Source: an uncultured Collinsella sp. (lineage in GTDB: Bacteria > Actinomycetota > Coriobacteriia > Coriobacteriales > Coriobacteriaceae). Taken from it: DNA of 64,000 nt. Below the pieces are notes generated by a model. That model worked only from the letters and a program-made list of their open reading frames with translations. It ran no database searches and was not told where the DNA came from. The number at the start of each line of letters is the position of its first letter. Position 1 is the first letter of the stretch. Made by a program: the position numbers and the translations under genes. The stretch lies in NCBI GenBank assembly GCA_934668345.1, contig CAKUNE010000001.1, forward strand, positions 186,001-250,000. Direction: 5' to 3'. This document shows positions 52,695 to 60,609 of the stretch, one piece after another.

Positions 52695-53795
52695 CTAGAG
52701 GCCAAAGGCGGACAGGACGAGGCCCCAGCCGGCGCCGATGACGTACATCATGACTAGGAACAGGGCGTTTTCGCGGGCGCTGCGATTGGTACGGAACAGC
52801 ACCAGGTACCCCACGCCGGCGGAAATGAGCGTTCCGGCGAGCATCGGGGCCAGCTGCAGCGCACCTTCGAGGTACAGCTGTGTAATGACGACGCTGGCAG
52901 AGCAGTTGGGGATCAGACCAACAAGTGCCGAGCCCAGAACAGCGAGCGTCTCATTACCGCGCAGAAACTGCTCGATCGCAGACTCACCAAAGGTCTCGAG
53001 CACGGAGACCAGAATCAGCGTCACCAGGAAAATGAATACCGAGACCTGCACGGTGTGCGAGATCGCGCTGCGGATAATCGACAGGACGGGCGCACCCTCG
53101 TGGGAGTGGCTGTGGTCGTGGCCGTGGTGGTGTTCGCGCTCGTCCGCGTGACCGTGGTCATGGTGGTGCCCATGTCCATGCCCATGCCCATGCTCACCCT
53201 CATCGTCGTCGCAGCCACAATGATCGCGCTCGCATAACTCGTGGATGTGGTCGGCGCTCACGCCCGCCTCGGCCACCTCGTCGATGATGTCACCGCCAGT
53301 GTGGTCGTCGTGCGCGCAGTTCACGTGGGCCGGGTTGGCCGCGATTCCCAGCACGGTACGGCGAATCGCCGCATGCGCGCGAGCGTTACGACGCAGACCG
53401 CGAATGGCGGCGTCCACGATAAAGCCCGTAACCAGCGCGATCAGTGCCTTCGAAGCCAAAAGCATCGCCATGGTCTGCAAGGGCACCTGCTCGGCGAGCA
53501 ACAGCGGCAGCATCTCATCGGAGGTCGAAAGGAACACCGCCACCAACGTGCCCAAGGTCACGACACGACCGGCGTACAGCGTGGCCGCCATTGCCGAAAA
53601 GCCGCACTGCGGCACCATGCCCAACAACGAGCCAACCACGGGGCCCGCGGCACCAGCGCGCTTGATGGCGCCGTTAACGCGGTCGCCCGCGACGTGTTCC
53701 AGGGTCTCGAGGGCCAGATACGTCACCAACAAAAACGGCACCAGCGACAGCGTGTCCTTGCCGGCGTCGAGCAAAATATCAATCAGCAAATCCAT
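52695..53795 (-). CDS. Putative 10TM heavy-metal exporter (ArsP-2/manganese transporter-like)
   Basis: The 366-residue protein has two halves of about five membrane helices each. The halves contain repeat-like motifs GSLLGMVPQCGFSAMAATLYAGR and GSALVGLIPNCSASVVITQLYL. A cytoplasmic loop between them is extremely His-rich (HGHGHGHGHHHDHGH and HHHGHDHSHSH), a metal-binding linker. This is the PF11449-type architecture. It probably exports a transition metal; Mn or Zn is a guess. GAAAGGTTCC precedes ATG 53795. A 9-base palindrome (53845) in the divergent promoter region could bind a metalloregulator such as the MntR-like protein encoded at 60006. Confidence 0.87.
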   Translation of the reverse strand: MDLLIDILLDAGKDTLSLVPFLLVTYLALETLEHVAGDRVNGAIKRAGAAGPVVGSLLGMVPQCGFSAMAATLYAGRVVTLGTLVAVFLSTSDEMLPLLLAEQVPLQTMAMLLASKALIALVTGFIVDAAIRGLRRNARAHAAIRRTVLGIAANPAHVNCAHDDHTGGDIIDEVAEAGVSADHIHELCERDHCGCDDDEGEHGHGHGHGHHHDHGHADEREHHHGHDHSHSHEGAPVLSIIRSAISHTVQVSVFIFLVTLILVSVLETFGESAIEQFLRGNETLAVLGSALVGLIPNCSASVVITQLYLEGALQLAPMLAGTLISAGVGYLVLFRTNRSARENALFLVMMYVIGAGWGLVLSAFGL

Positions 53796-53837
53796 GACGG
53801 ATGGAACCTTTCGTGTCTTTCGGCAGCATTGTAAAAG

Positions 53838-53875
53838 TCCTAGCGGTCAACTAGGGTATTGTAGTTGACCTAGGC
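53838..53875. promoter_or_regulatory. Candidate metalloregulator operator upstream of the exporter gene
   Basis: GGTCAACTA (53845-53853) and TAGTTGACC (53862-53870) form a perfect palindrome spaced by 8 bases, with CCTAG/CTAGG flanks. It lies between the exporter gene and the divergent exonuclease gene. Confidence 0.5.
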
Positions 53876-53966
53876 GTGGTGCCAATAGTTGCCCATGGTA
53901 AACTATCATCTCGCCATAACTCAGTAACCCCGAGCCGCGCGACGCGGCCCGTCCAAGGAGCAGCCC

Positions 53967-54935
53967 ATGAACGTTTCGCAAGCACTCGAATACGAACGCC
54001 AACCGTTTATCCCTATGTTTATCTATGGCGATCACGGTGCCATGGAGTCCGAGCGCCAGAAGGGCGAAGAGGCCCTCAAGGTGCTCGAGACCGAGTATTT
54101 TACTGCCGAGGACGACCCCGGCTTCGACTTTGCCACCGTGCGCGACCTGGCCGACCGCAACCGCGACCTTTGCGACCAGATTGGCGAGGCACGCCTGCGC
54201 AATGTGACGCCCGCGACGCTCTCGCGCGGCCTGTCCGACGCCGACACCTGCGCCGCCATCGGCAAGATGCAAAAGCGCACCGCCGCGTCCGTTATGCGCG
54301 AGATCCGCGGTGACCGCGACGCGCTCGGCGTGGCCTACGCCCGCAAGCCCATCCAGGGCACCGTGCTCGGTATCGACATCGAGACCACCGGCCGTGCACC
54401 CGAACGCGGCTATATCATCAACGTGGGCTGGGAGATCATGGAACTCACCAGCGACGCCATCCCGCACGACGCCGAGGCGCACTACTGCGGCCTGCCCGAC
54501 ATCTACCGCGGCGAAGATGTGCCGCTGTCGAATATCCACCACATTACCTGGGACGACATCGACGGCAAAACGCCCTTCCGCGAGAACAAGGAGCTGCAAA
54601 AGCAGCTGCTCAAGCTTATGAAGAAGTACCCGTACATGGCGCATAACGCCGCCTTTGAGGACAGCTGGTTCAAGATTCACCTGGACGGTTACGCCGAGGC
54701 ACGCCGCGCCGGCAAGATCATCGTCATCGACTCGCGCCAGATCTGCCGCAGCCTGGATGCCGACGTCCGCTCGCTCCCCCGCGAGTCCGCCCCCGCCGCA
54801 CTCGAGAACTGGGCGCGCCGCCGCGGAACCCTCGCCGCCGACGCCAACGAGCAGCATCTGGGTCTGGACGACACCGACCTCATGCTCCGCACGGTACAGG
54901 CCGAGTTCAACCTCAAGAACCTATTCGCGAAATAG
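53967..54935 (+). CDS. DnaQ-like 3'-5' exonuclease-domain protein
   Basis: The 322-residue protein has a helical N-terminal part (about residues 1-130) of unknown role. A DEDDh exonuclease domain follows. Its ExoI motif is GIDIETTGRAPERGYIINVGW, its ExoII MAHNAAFEDSWF and its ExoIII HLGLDDTDLM. It may act in DNA repair or RNA turnover. AAGGAGCAGCCC precedes ATG 53967. It stands alone; it is not part of a Pol III gene. The fused N-terminal region is not one I recognise. Confidence 0.86.
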   Translation: MNVSQALEYERQPFIPMFIYGDHGAMESERQKGEEALKVLETEYFTAEDDPGFDFATVRDLADRNRDLCDQIGEARLRNVTPATLSRGLSDADTCAAIGKMQKRTAASVMREIRGDRDALGVAYARKPIQGTVLGIDIETTGRAPERGYIINVGWEIMELTSDAIPHDAEAHYCGLPDIYRGEDVPLSNIHHITWDDIDGKTPFRENKELQKQLLKLMKKYPYMAHNAAFEDSWFKIHLDGYAEARRAGKIIVIDSRQICRSLDADVRSLPRESAPAALENWARRRGTLAADANEQHLGLDDTDLMLRTVQAEFNLKNLFAK

Positions 54936-55284
54936 CAACGCCTGCGACAAACACTGCTTGCTCACGAGCGGCCTCGCAGCGGGAAACACCGCAGCGGGGC
55001 CGCCCTACGTTCCACAGATAGATCTGCCATCACAAATTCTGAACCCTCATTTTGAACGATTTCGGCCAATTCCCGACACGTAATTCGTTGTCGGATGATG
55101 ATGCATCGATATCAAATGTGCAGCAATTGAGTATTTATATGCCATAGCTAAGCTGCGAGAACATTGATTTTAGGCGTACCAACCCATAATTGCGTCAAGC
55201 TTTTGGACAGCATTTGGTTAGGCCCCTAAAACGACTTTCCCACTCAGTGCCATCAACACGGCATTAGCTGACACGATATATACC
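54936..55284. other. AT-rich non-coding stretch before paralogue 2
   Basis: About 350 bases upstream of the AbiEi-like gene have a noticeably lower GC content than the neighbours. A TATATA tract near 55276 is promoter-like. No gene or clear hairpin was found. Confidence 0.45.
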
Positions 55285-56475
55285 ATGAGTATCGTATTGT
55301 CACATACCACTGCAAAAGCGGTCTACCAGGCCGCGCATTCGGCGTCTGCGAAAGACACCGAGCCCTGTAACCCTGCCGCGATTTACGGATCATGTCCCAC
55401 CGGAACGCTCCTTGACGCAGCCGCAGAATGGCTCACCAAACACGATGTTTCCCTTGACGCAAATGATTGCCTCGAGGTAATGGTGTTTGATCGCAGGAAT
55501 GCGCGCTATGCACTGAACTGTCAATGCCACGTTTCGTCAAAACGATTCTCGAACTCACGCTTTATAGAGCTCAAAGATGGCATCTTCATTGTTGACGTTG
55601 AGCTTTGCGCACTTCAGGCCGCCACCTATCTCCCTTTTCGCGAACTGGTGGAGTACTACTTTGAATTGTGCGGCGCTTACTCCCTTGGAACCGGCTCTTC
55701 CACCTCGTATAACGAGCGTTTCGCGCTCACCTCGACCGAAAGGTTAAAACAGTTCTTTAATTCCATTACCAGATGCGACGGTCTGGCCCTTGCCCGAAAG
55801 GCGATCCAATGTGTGCGCGACGGATGCCGGTCTCCTATGGAAACGGCCTTTGTCATGATGCTAACGCTGCCTAAAAGCGAAGGAGGGCTTGGTATTAAGG
55901 GAATTGAGACCGATTACGAGGTGCAGGTCACCGCTGCCGCAAAGAATCTCACGAGACGCAAAAAGTTCTTTATGGATGCGTATCTAAAGAAATCTCGCAC
56001 AGACATTGAATACAACGGGTTTTATCATGACGCGGAAGAAGACCGCGCCATCGATGAGGAGCGCAAGAATGCGCTTGCGTCCATGGGATACGGAATCATC
56101 ACCGTCAGTCGTTATTCCTTTATGCATGCCAGCGCTTTCGTTAGGGTCATGGAGGCGATCCAACGGAAAGAGGGCATACGCCCCTCGCGTCTGCCAAAAG
56201 ACTTTCAAATCATGCAAGAGGATCTGAGACAGTTTGTGCTCAGAAGGTTTATAGAAGAGAAAAAGCGAATTCAGAAGCAGCTTCGCCAGGATTCCGAAGA
56301 TCGTCAACGAATCGACCTCGAAAAAGCAACACTCGAAGGCATCACGCTGGATGACCCGACAATAAATGAAGTTCCGGCAATCGATGACATGCAGACTGTC
56401 GAATCCGACAGCCCATCATTTGCCCAAATAAGCAGCCTCGCGCCCGAGGGCAGAATCTTCGGGGCCGGAAGCTAG
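55285..56475 (+). CDS. AbiEi-like/DUF559-type nuclease-fold protein, paralogue 2
   Basis: The 396-residue protein begins MSIVLSHTTAKAVYQAAHS. It shares with the protein at 46000 the order: opening segment, FRELVEYYFELCGAYSLG, ARKAIQCVRDGCRSPMETAFVMML and a C-terminal nuclease-like block. In that block, RTDIEYNGFYHD, DEERKNALASMGYGIITVS resembles DUF559/Vsr folds (D...E...D/R...GY). The last 100 residues are charged and coiled. Low GC and AT-rich flanks suggest acquisition. No ribosome site is obvious. A defence, anti-phage or antitoxin function is only an inference. Confidence 0.72.
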   Translation: MSIVLSHTTAKAVYQAAHSASAKDTEPCNPAAIYGSCPTGTLLDAAAEWLTKHDVSLDANDCLEVMVFDRRNARYALNCQCHVSSKRFSNSRFIELKDGIFIVDVELCALQAATYLPFRELVEYYFELCGAYSLGTGSSTSYNERFALTSTERLKQFFNSITRCDGLALARKAIQCVRDGCRSPMETAFVMMLTLPKSEGGLGIKGIETDYEVQVTAAAKNLTRRKKFFMDAYLKKSRTDIEYNGFYHDAEEDRAIDEERKNALASMGYGIITVSRYSFMHASAFVRVMEAIQRKEGIRPSRLPKDFQIMQEDLRQFVLRRFIEEKKRIQKQLRQDSEDRQRIDLEKATLEGITLDDPTINEVPAIDDMQTVESDSPSFAQISSLAPEGRIFGAGS

Positions 56476-56819
56476 ACCGGCTAACAAGGTGGGTACCCTA
56501 GCGATGTGCAAAATTGCGAGTATTCAGCAGGGTCGGCCCTCCAGCACCCACAGTTAATCCAAATGAGAAACAAAAACGCTATCGAACGGGAACGTTAGGC
56601 AACATTTGAGGAAGACCTTGACTGTTTACCGCCCTTGGATAACTCTTGAGCGGCTTTATTTGGCCTGGAATAGATTAACGGACCCCCTATAGTTGCAGAA
56701 TACTCCAATTTTTGCACGACGCGGGGGCACCCACCCCGGCATCGGCTATCAAAACCGCTCAGTCCGGAATCTCGTCCACTATTCCCCATCATTTTGTGCG
56801 ACAAATTACCTGAACGTCA
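56476..56819. other. Non-coding region upstream of the metal operon
   Basis: About 340 bases follow paralogue 2. One short, weakly supported frame (56595-56804, minus) is not credible. The stretch leads into the cad-type promoter at 56820. Confidence 0.4.
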
Positions 56820-56847
56820 TTGACATATGAACATGCGCTCATATAAT
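56820..56847 (+). promoter_or_regulatory. Sigma-70 promoter of the metal efflux operon
   Basis: TTGACA at 56820-56825 and TATAAT at 56842-56847 are separated by 16 bases, near-perfect consensus. The first operator half overlaps the spacer, consistent with repression by the ArsR-type protein. Confidence 0.87.
56824..56845. promoter_or_regulatory. ArsR-type operator 1
   Basis: ATATGAACATGCGCTCATAT is a pseudo-palindrome (ATATGA-N8-TCATAT). It is the exact inverse of operator 2 at 56859. Confidence 0.85.
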
Positions 56848-56858
56848 CGGAAGTAAGT

Positions 56859-56880
56859 TATATGAGCGCATGTTCATATG
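56859..56880. promoter_or_regulatory. ArsR-type operator 2
   Basis: TATATGAGCGCATGTTCATATG mirrors operator 1 over all 22 bases (cited as its first 20 TATATGAGCGCATGTTCATA). It ends just before the ribosome site of the ArsR gene. Confidence 0.85.
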
Positions 56881-56893
56881 AAAGGATATTGCA

Positions 56894-57259
56894 ATGAGCA
56901 TCCGCGTTGACGAAACGAAACCCGACATCGAGGCCACCGAGCCGATCGTCCCCACCACCTGCTCGCCCGAGGACCTTCCCGACGAGGAGCTGTTGTACGA
57001 CCTGGCCGACCTGTTCAAAGTCTTCAGCGACACCACACGCATCAAGATTCTCTACGCCCTCATGGGTCGCGAGCTCTGCGTGGCTGACATCGCCGAAGCG
57101 ACCGCGACCTCGCAGTCTGCGGTGTCGCACCAGCTGCGCACGCTTAAGCAGTCGCACCTGGTCAAGTTCCGCCGCGACGGCCGCAACATTCTCTACTCGC
57201 TTGCCGACGATCACGTCTACACCATGCTCAACCAGGGCATGAGCCATATCTGCGAATAG
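56894..57259 (+). CDS. ArsR/SmtB-family metal-sensing repressor (CzrA/CadC-like)
   Basis: This 121-residue winged-helix repressor has FKVFSDTTRIKILYALMGRELCVADIAEA followed by the recognition helix TSQSAVSHQLRTLKQ. The alpha5 metal site D105-x-H107-x10-H118-x2-E121 matches the zinc-sensing consensus exactly. Cys62 in ELCV is also at the alpha3 position used by CadC. It probably senses Zn, and possibly Cd, Co or Pb. Three operator-like palindromes (56824, 56859, 57601) suit it. AAAGGATATTGC precedes ATG 56894. It heads the operon with an HMA protein and a P-type ATPase. Confidence 0.92.
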   Translation: MSIRVDETKPDIEATEPIVPTTCSPEDLPDEELLYDLADLFKVFSDTTRIKILYALMGRELCVADIAEATATSQSAVSHQLRTLKQSHLVKFRRDGRNILYSLADDHVYTMLNQGMSHICE

Positions 57260-57322
57260 CAATCAACCACGGTATCAGCGCGGCCGGCACCCAGACCGCT
57301 AACACAGGGAAAGGAACCCACC

Positions 57323-57541
57323 ATGAAAAAGCAGTTTAAGCTCGACGAGATCGATTGCGCCAACTGCGCGCGTGAACTTCAGGACGAGCTGGCTAAGCTC
57401 GAGGGCGTCAAGTCCGTTTCGGTCAACTTTATGACCCAAAAGCTGACGCTCGAGGCCGACGACGCCAAGTTCGACGAGGTCCTGGACCGCGTCGTTGAGT
57501 TCACCGCCGACGCCGAGCCGGACTGCGAGATCATTCTCTAA
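57323..57541 (+). CDS. Small HMA-domain metallochaperone-like protein
   Basis: The 72-residue protein is a single HMA ferredoxin-like fold with the metal-binding Cys12 and Cys15 in EIDCANCARELQDEL. The rest of the domain (VKSVSVNFMTQKLTLEADD) is typical. It is the length of a stand-alone chaperone like CopZ. The P-type ATPase downstream lacks its own N-terminal HMA domain, so this protein probably acts as the separated metal-binding domain or delivers metal to it. AGGGAAAGGAACC precedes ATG 57323. Confidence 0.91.
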   Translation: MKKQFKLDEIDCANCARELQDELAKLEGVKSVSVNFMTQKLTLEADDAKFDEVLDRVVEFTADAEPDCEIIL

Positions 57542-57600
57542 CCCGCGCATACGTTGACCCCTGCGAGGCCGCGCTTGCCGCGGCCTTTGCTCGCGAAATT

Positions 57601-57620
57601 ATATGAGCGAGTGTTCATAC
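57601..57620. promoter_or_regulatory. ArsR-type operator 3, upstream of the P-type ATPase gene
   Basis: ATATGAGCGAGTGTTCATAC differs from operator 2 by two bases. It lies between the HMA gene and the ATPase gene, so the ATPase may have a separate regulated promoter. Confidence 0.78.
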
Positions 57621-57642
57621 ACTCAAATGAGAGGTTTGAATC

Positions 57643-59595
57643 ATGACAGCCGCCGATCCCAAAGAGAAAAAGAAGAAGCACAAGAAGAAAGAGTCCCTTG
57701 AGCATAAGCGCAACCGCATCCTGGTAGCACTGGGCATTTTTGCCGTGGTGTACGCCCTCGATGAGCTCGGCACCCTCACCGCCGCATTCGGCACCCCGGG
57801 CGACATCTACGCCAGCTTTGTGCTGTTCCTCGTGCCGTTTTTGATTGCCGGCTACGACGTACTGCAAAAGGCATTCAATAACATCCGCCGCGGCAAGGCC
57901 TTCGACGAGAGCTTCCTCATGGCCGTCGCGACCATCGGCGCGTTCGCCATGGTGCTCTTCCCCGACACCGACCCACACATGGCCGAAGGCGCCGCCGTCA
58001 TGCTGTTCTACCAGGTCGGCGAGTTGTTCCAGGCATACGCCGTGGGCAAGAGCCGCAAGTCGATCAGTGCCATGATGGACATCGCGCCCGACTACGCTAA
58101 CGTCGAGCAGCCCGACGGCACGCTCGAGCAAGTCTTCCCCGATGACATCGCCGTCGGCACTGTCATCGTCGTCAAGCCCGGCGAGCGCGTGCCTATCGAC
58201 GGCGTCATCGTCGAGGGCGAAACGCAGCTCGACACCGCCGCACTCACGGGCGAGTCAGTCCCCCGCCCCGCCAAGTCCGGCGACGATATCATCAGCGGCT
58301 GCATCAACATGACGGGCCTCATCCACGTGCGCACCACCAAGCCGTTTGGCGAATCCACCGTCGCGCGCGTCCTGGAACTCGTAGAGAATGCCAGCGAAAA
58401 GAAGGCGCGCACCGAGAACTTCATCACGCGCTTCGCCCGCGTCTACACGCCCGCCGTCACTGGCGCTGCCGCGGTGCTCGCGCTTGGCGGCGGCCTGGTG
58501 ACTGGCGCTTGGTCCGATTGGATCCTGCGCGGCCTGACCTTCCTGGTCGTCAGCTGCCCGTGCGCCCTCGTGATCAGCGTACCGTTGAGTTTCTTTGGCG
58601 GCATCGGCGGCGCGTCCAAGCTGGGCGTTCTCATCAAGGGCTCCAACTACCTCGAGACGCTCGCCGACGTGGACACCATCGTCTTCGACAAAACGGGCAC
58701 CCTCACCAACGGCACGTTCTCAGTCGTCGCGGTGCACCCCGAGGCTGGCTATACCGAGCAGTCGCTGCTCGAAGTCGCAGCCCTTGCTGAGTCGTTCTCC
58801 GATCACCCCATCGCGCAGTCCGTGCGCGACGCCTACCAGGGCGAGGTCGACCCCAAGCGCGTGAGCGACTCCGCCAACGACGCGGGCCACGGCGTGACGG
58901 CAACCATCGACGGCAAGCACGTCGTCGTTGGCAACGCCAAGATGCTCGCCGCGGCCGGCGTTGAAGCACCGGACTGTGAGGTTGTCGGCACGATCCTCCA
59001 CGTGCTCGTTGACGGCGTGTACGCCGGCCACATCGTGATTGCAGACACCGTTAAGGCCGATGCGGAGCAAACGATTCGCGACCTGCATGCCGCCGGTATC
59101 AACCGCACCGTCATGCTCACGGGCGACCGCGAGGAGGTTGCAGCGTCTGTGGCCAAGCAACTCGGTCTCGACGAGTTCCACGCGCAGCTCCTGCCGGGCG
59201 ACAAGGTCGAGCGCGTTGAGGCGCTACTCGCGGCCGAAAGTGGCAAGGGCAAGCTCGCCTTTGTCGGCGACGGTATCAACGACGCGCCCGTGCTCACGCG
59301 CGCCGATGTGGGCATTGCCATGGGTGCCATGGGGTCCGATGCCGCGATTGAGGCCGCCGACGTCGTGCTCATGGACGACAAGCCGTCCAACATCGCCCGC
59401 GCGATCCGCGTGGCGCGCAAGACCATGGCGATTGTCTGGCAGAACATCATCTTTGCGCTTGGCATTAAGCTGCTGATTCTGGTGCTTGCGGCGCTCGGCA
59501 TCGCCAACATGTGGCTTGCCGTGTTCGGCGACGTAGGCGTGGCGATCATCGCCATTCTGAACGCCATGCGCGCGATGGGTGTCAAGAACCTGTAG
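57643..59595 (+). CDS. P1B-type heavy-metal-translocating ATPase (ZntA/CadA-like)
   Basis: The 650-residue efflux pump begins with a Lys-rich hydrophilic patch (KEKKKKHKKKES) in place of an HMA domain. Then come membrane helices, the actuator TGES, the metal gate C305-P306-C307 (SCPCALVIS), the phosphorylation motif DKTGTLT with D349, the SDHP loop and GDGINDAP. The CPC motif with ArsR-type regulation fits Zn/Cd/Pb export. The poly-Lys start resembles metal-contact tails but the metal is inferred. It is expressed with the ArsR gene; operator 3 lies 22 bases upstream of its ATG, and GAGAGG precedes the start. Confidence 0.94.
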   Translation: MTAADPKEKKKKHKKKESLEHKRNRILVALGIFAVVYALDELGTLTAAFGTPGDIYASFVLFLVPFLIAGYDVLQKAFNNIRRGKAFDESFLMAVATIGAFAMVLFPDTDPHMAEGAAVMLFYQVGELFQAYAVGKSRKSISAMMDIAPDYANVEQPDGTLEQVFPDDIAVGTVIVVKPGERVPIDGVIVEGETQLDTAALTGESVPRPAKSGDDIISGCINMTGLIHVRTTKPFGESTVARVLELVENASEKKARTENFITRFARVYTPAVTGAAAVLALGGGLVTGAWSDWILRGLTFLVVSCPCALVISVPLSFFGGIGGASKLGVLIKGSNYLETLADVDTIVFDKTGTLTNGTFSVVAVHPEAGYTEQSLLEVAALAESFSDHPIAQSVRDAYQGEVDPKRVSDSANDAGHGVTATIDGKHVVVGNAKMLAAAGVEAPDCEVVGTILHVLVDGVYAGHIVIADTVKADAEQTIRDLHAAGINRTVMLTGDREEVAASVAKQLGLDEFHAQLLPGDKVERVEALLAAESGKGKLAFVGDGINDAPVLTRADVGIAMGAMGSDAAIEAADVVLMDDKPSNIARAIRVARKTMAIVWQNIIFALGIKLLILVLAALGIANMWLAVFGDVGVAIIAILNAMRAMGVKNL

Positions 59596-60005
59596 CGTTG
59601 TCCGGCCGGGGCCGGGTTTGGTTTTGAAAACGTCCTCGACCATGTGCGGCGCCTTGTCCTGCTCCTGCGGAGCTGCGGACAAGGCGCCGCACCGGTCTGC
59701 GGAGTGTTTTCAAAACCAAACCCGGCCCCGGCCTGCGGTGACGCTGCTGGAGATTCTTGGCATCGCTTGCTGGCGGGGTTCCTTGTCTGAAATGGACTTG
59801 GCTGATGGGGCCTTTTGTCCCGGTCGCTGTCCCGCGCCGTTGGCGCGGGAGGCGCGTGTCTTTGGGATGTGGGGACGGTTCGGCTGATGGGGCGCTGCAC
59901 ACTGATTGGTTAACTTTGGACTTAGAGGTTGCCGTTGTTGTTTGAAAGTTCTATCCCCTTTCGCTGGTTCGCGCTTTGCGCGAACTCCGCGCTACTGGGG
60001 ACCTG
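59596..60005. other. Non-coding region with nested palindrome
   Basis: About 410 bases downstream of the ATPase gene hold the nested inverted repeat at 59604 and smaller GC-rich hairpins (around 59830 and 59965). I see no gene. Confidence 0.65.
59604..59733. mobile_element. Triple-nested perfect palindrome, MITE-like
   Basis: A perfect 28-base inverted repeat (59604-59631 with 59706-59733) encloses a second perfect 16-base repeat (59644-59659 with 59677-59692). A third 5-base stem GCTCC/GGAGC lies inside it. It could fold into one long cruciform. No coding capacity. Confidence 0.72.
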
Positions 60006-60383
60006 TTAGGCCTCCGTTGTCTCGTCCTTAGCAAGCATCGCCCTCAGCTTCTCGAAGCTTTCCTCGCTCAGGCAATGCTCCATGTGGCAGCCCTCCTGCG
60101 CGGCAACTTCGGCCGAAACGCCCGCATCCTCGAGCAGCTGCACAAAAAAGCAGTGGCGCTCCCACATTTGGCGGGCGACCTCTAGCCCGCGCTCTGTCAG
60201 ATGCACATCGCGTTTACCCATTTCGACGTAGCCGTTGTTCTCCAGCGTCGCCATGGCTTTGGAAACGCTCGCCTTGGTCACGCCGAGGTACTCCGCAACG
60301 TCGATCGAGCGCACGATACACTGGCGTTGCGACAGAACGTAGATCGATTCGAGATAGTCTTCTCCGGATTCACGTAGGGCCAT
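60006..60383 (-). CDS. DtxR/MntR-family metalloregulator
   Basis: The 125-residue protein has the winged-helix start ESGEDYLESIYVLSQRQCIVRSIDVAEYLGVTKASVSKAMATLENNGYV. The metal and dimerisation helices follow, with LTERGLEVARQMWERHCFFVQLLEDAG and the CHMEHCLSEES segment (E-x2-C-H-x2-E-H-type metal site). This is the two-domain MntR type without an SH3 tail. It probably represses metal-uptake genes or activates exporters when Mn or Fe is high. No transporter gene is adjacent. The palindrome at 53845, in front of the His-rich exporter gene, is one candidate target. Confidence 0.89.
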   Translation of the reverse strand: MALRESGEDYLESIYVLSQRQCIVRSIDVAEYLGVTKASVSKAMATLENNGYVEMGKRDVHLTERGLEVARQMWERHCFFVQLLEDAGVSAEVAAQEGCHMEHCLSEESFEKLRAMLAKDETTEA

Positions 60384-60546
60384 GGGCCGCCTTTCGCGAT
60401 GATTGCTAGTTAGCCTTTGGATACTTTCCTTGGCTTACTTTACCGCAAAAGTTGCCCATGTCTTACTGCATTGACTAAAAAGTTAGCCGTGTTTCACAAA
60501 ACGCGCGGGTGAGGCGCGACACCCCAGCGCGTGGCGCACGGCGCGC

Positions 60547-60600
60547 AAGGAGTGTCCCCCGCTGCCGGCCGAAAAGGAACGTCCCCAAGTGCCGGGTGCC
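60547..60600. repeat. REP-like double unit, AAGTGCCGG type
   Basis: AGTGTCCCCCGCTGCCGG is followed by GGAACGTCCCCAAGTGCCGG. Same units as at 34207. Confidence 0.68.
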
Positions 60601-60609
60601 CGCCCTCAG

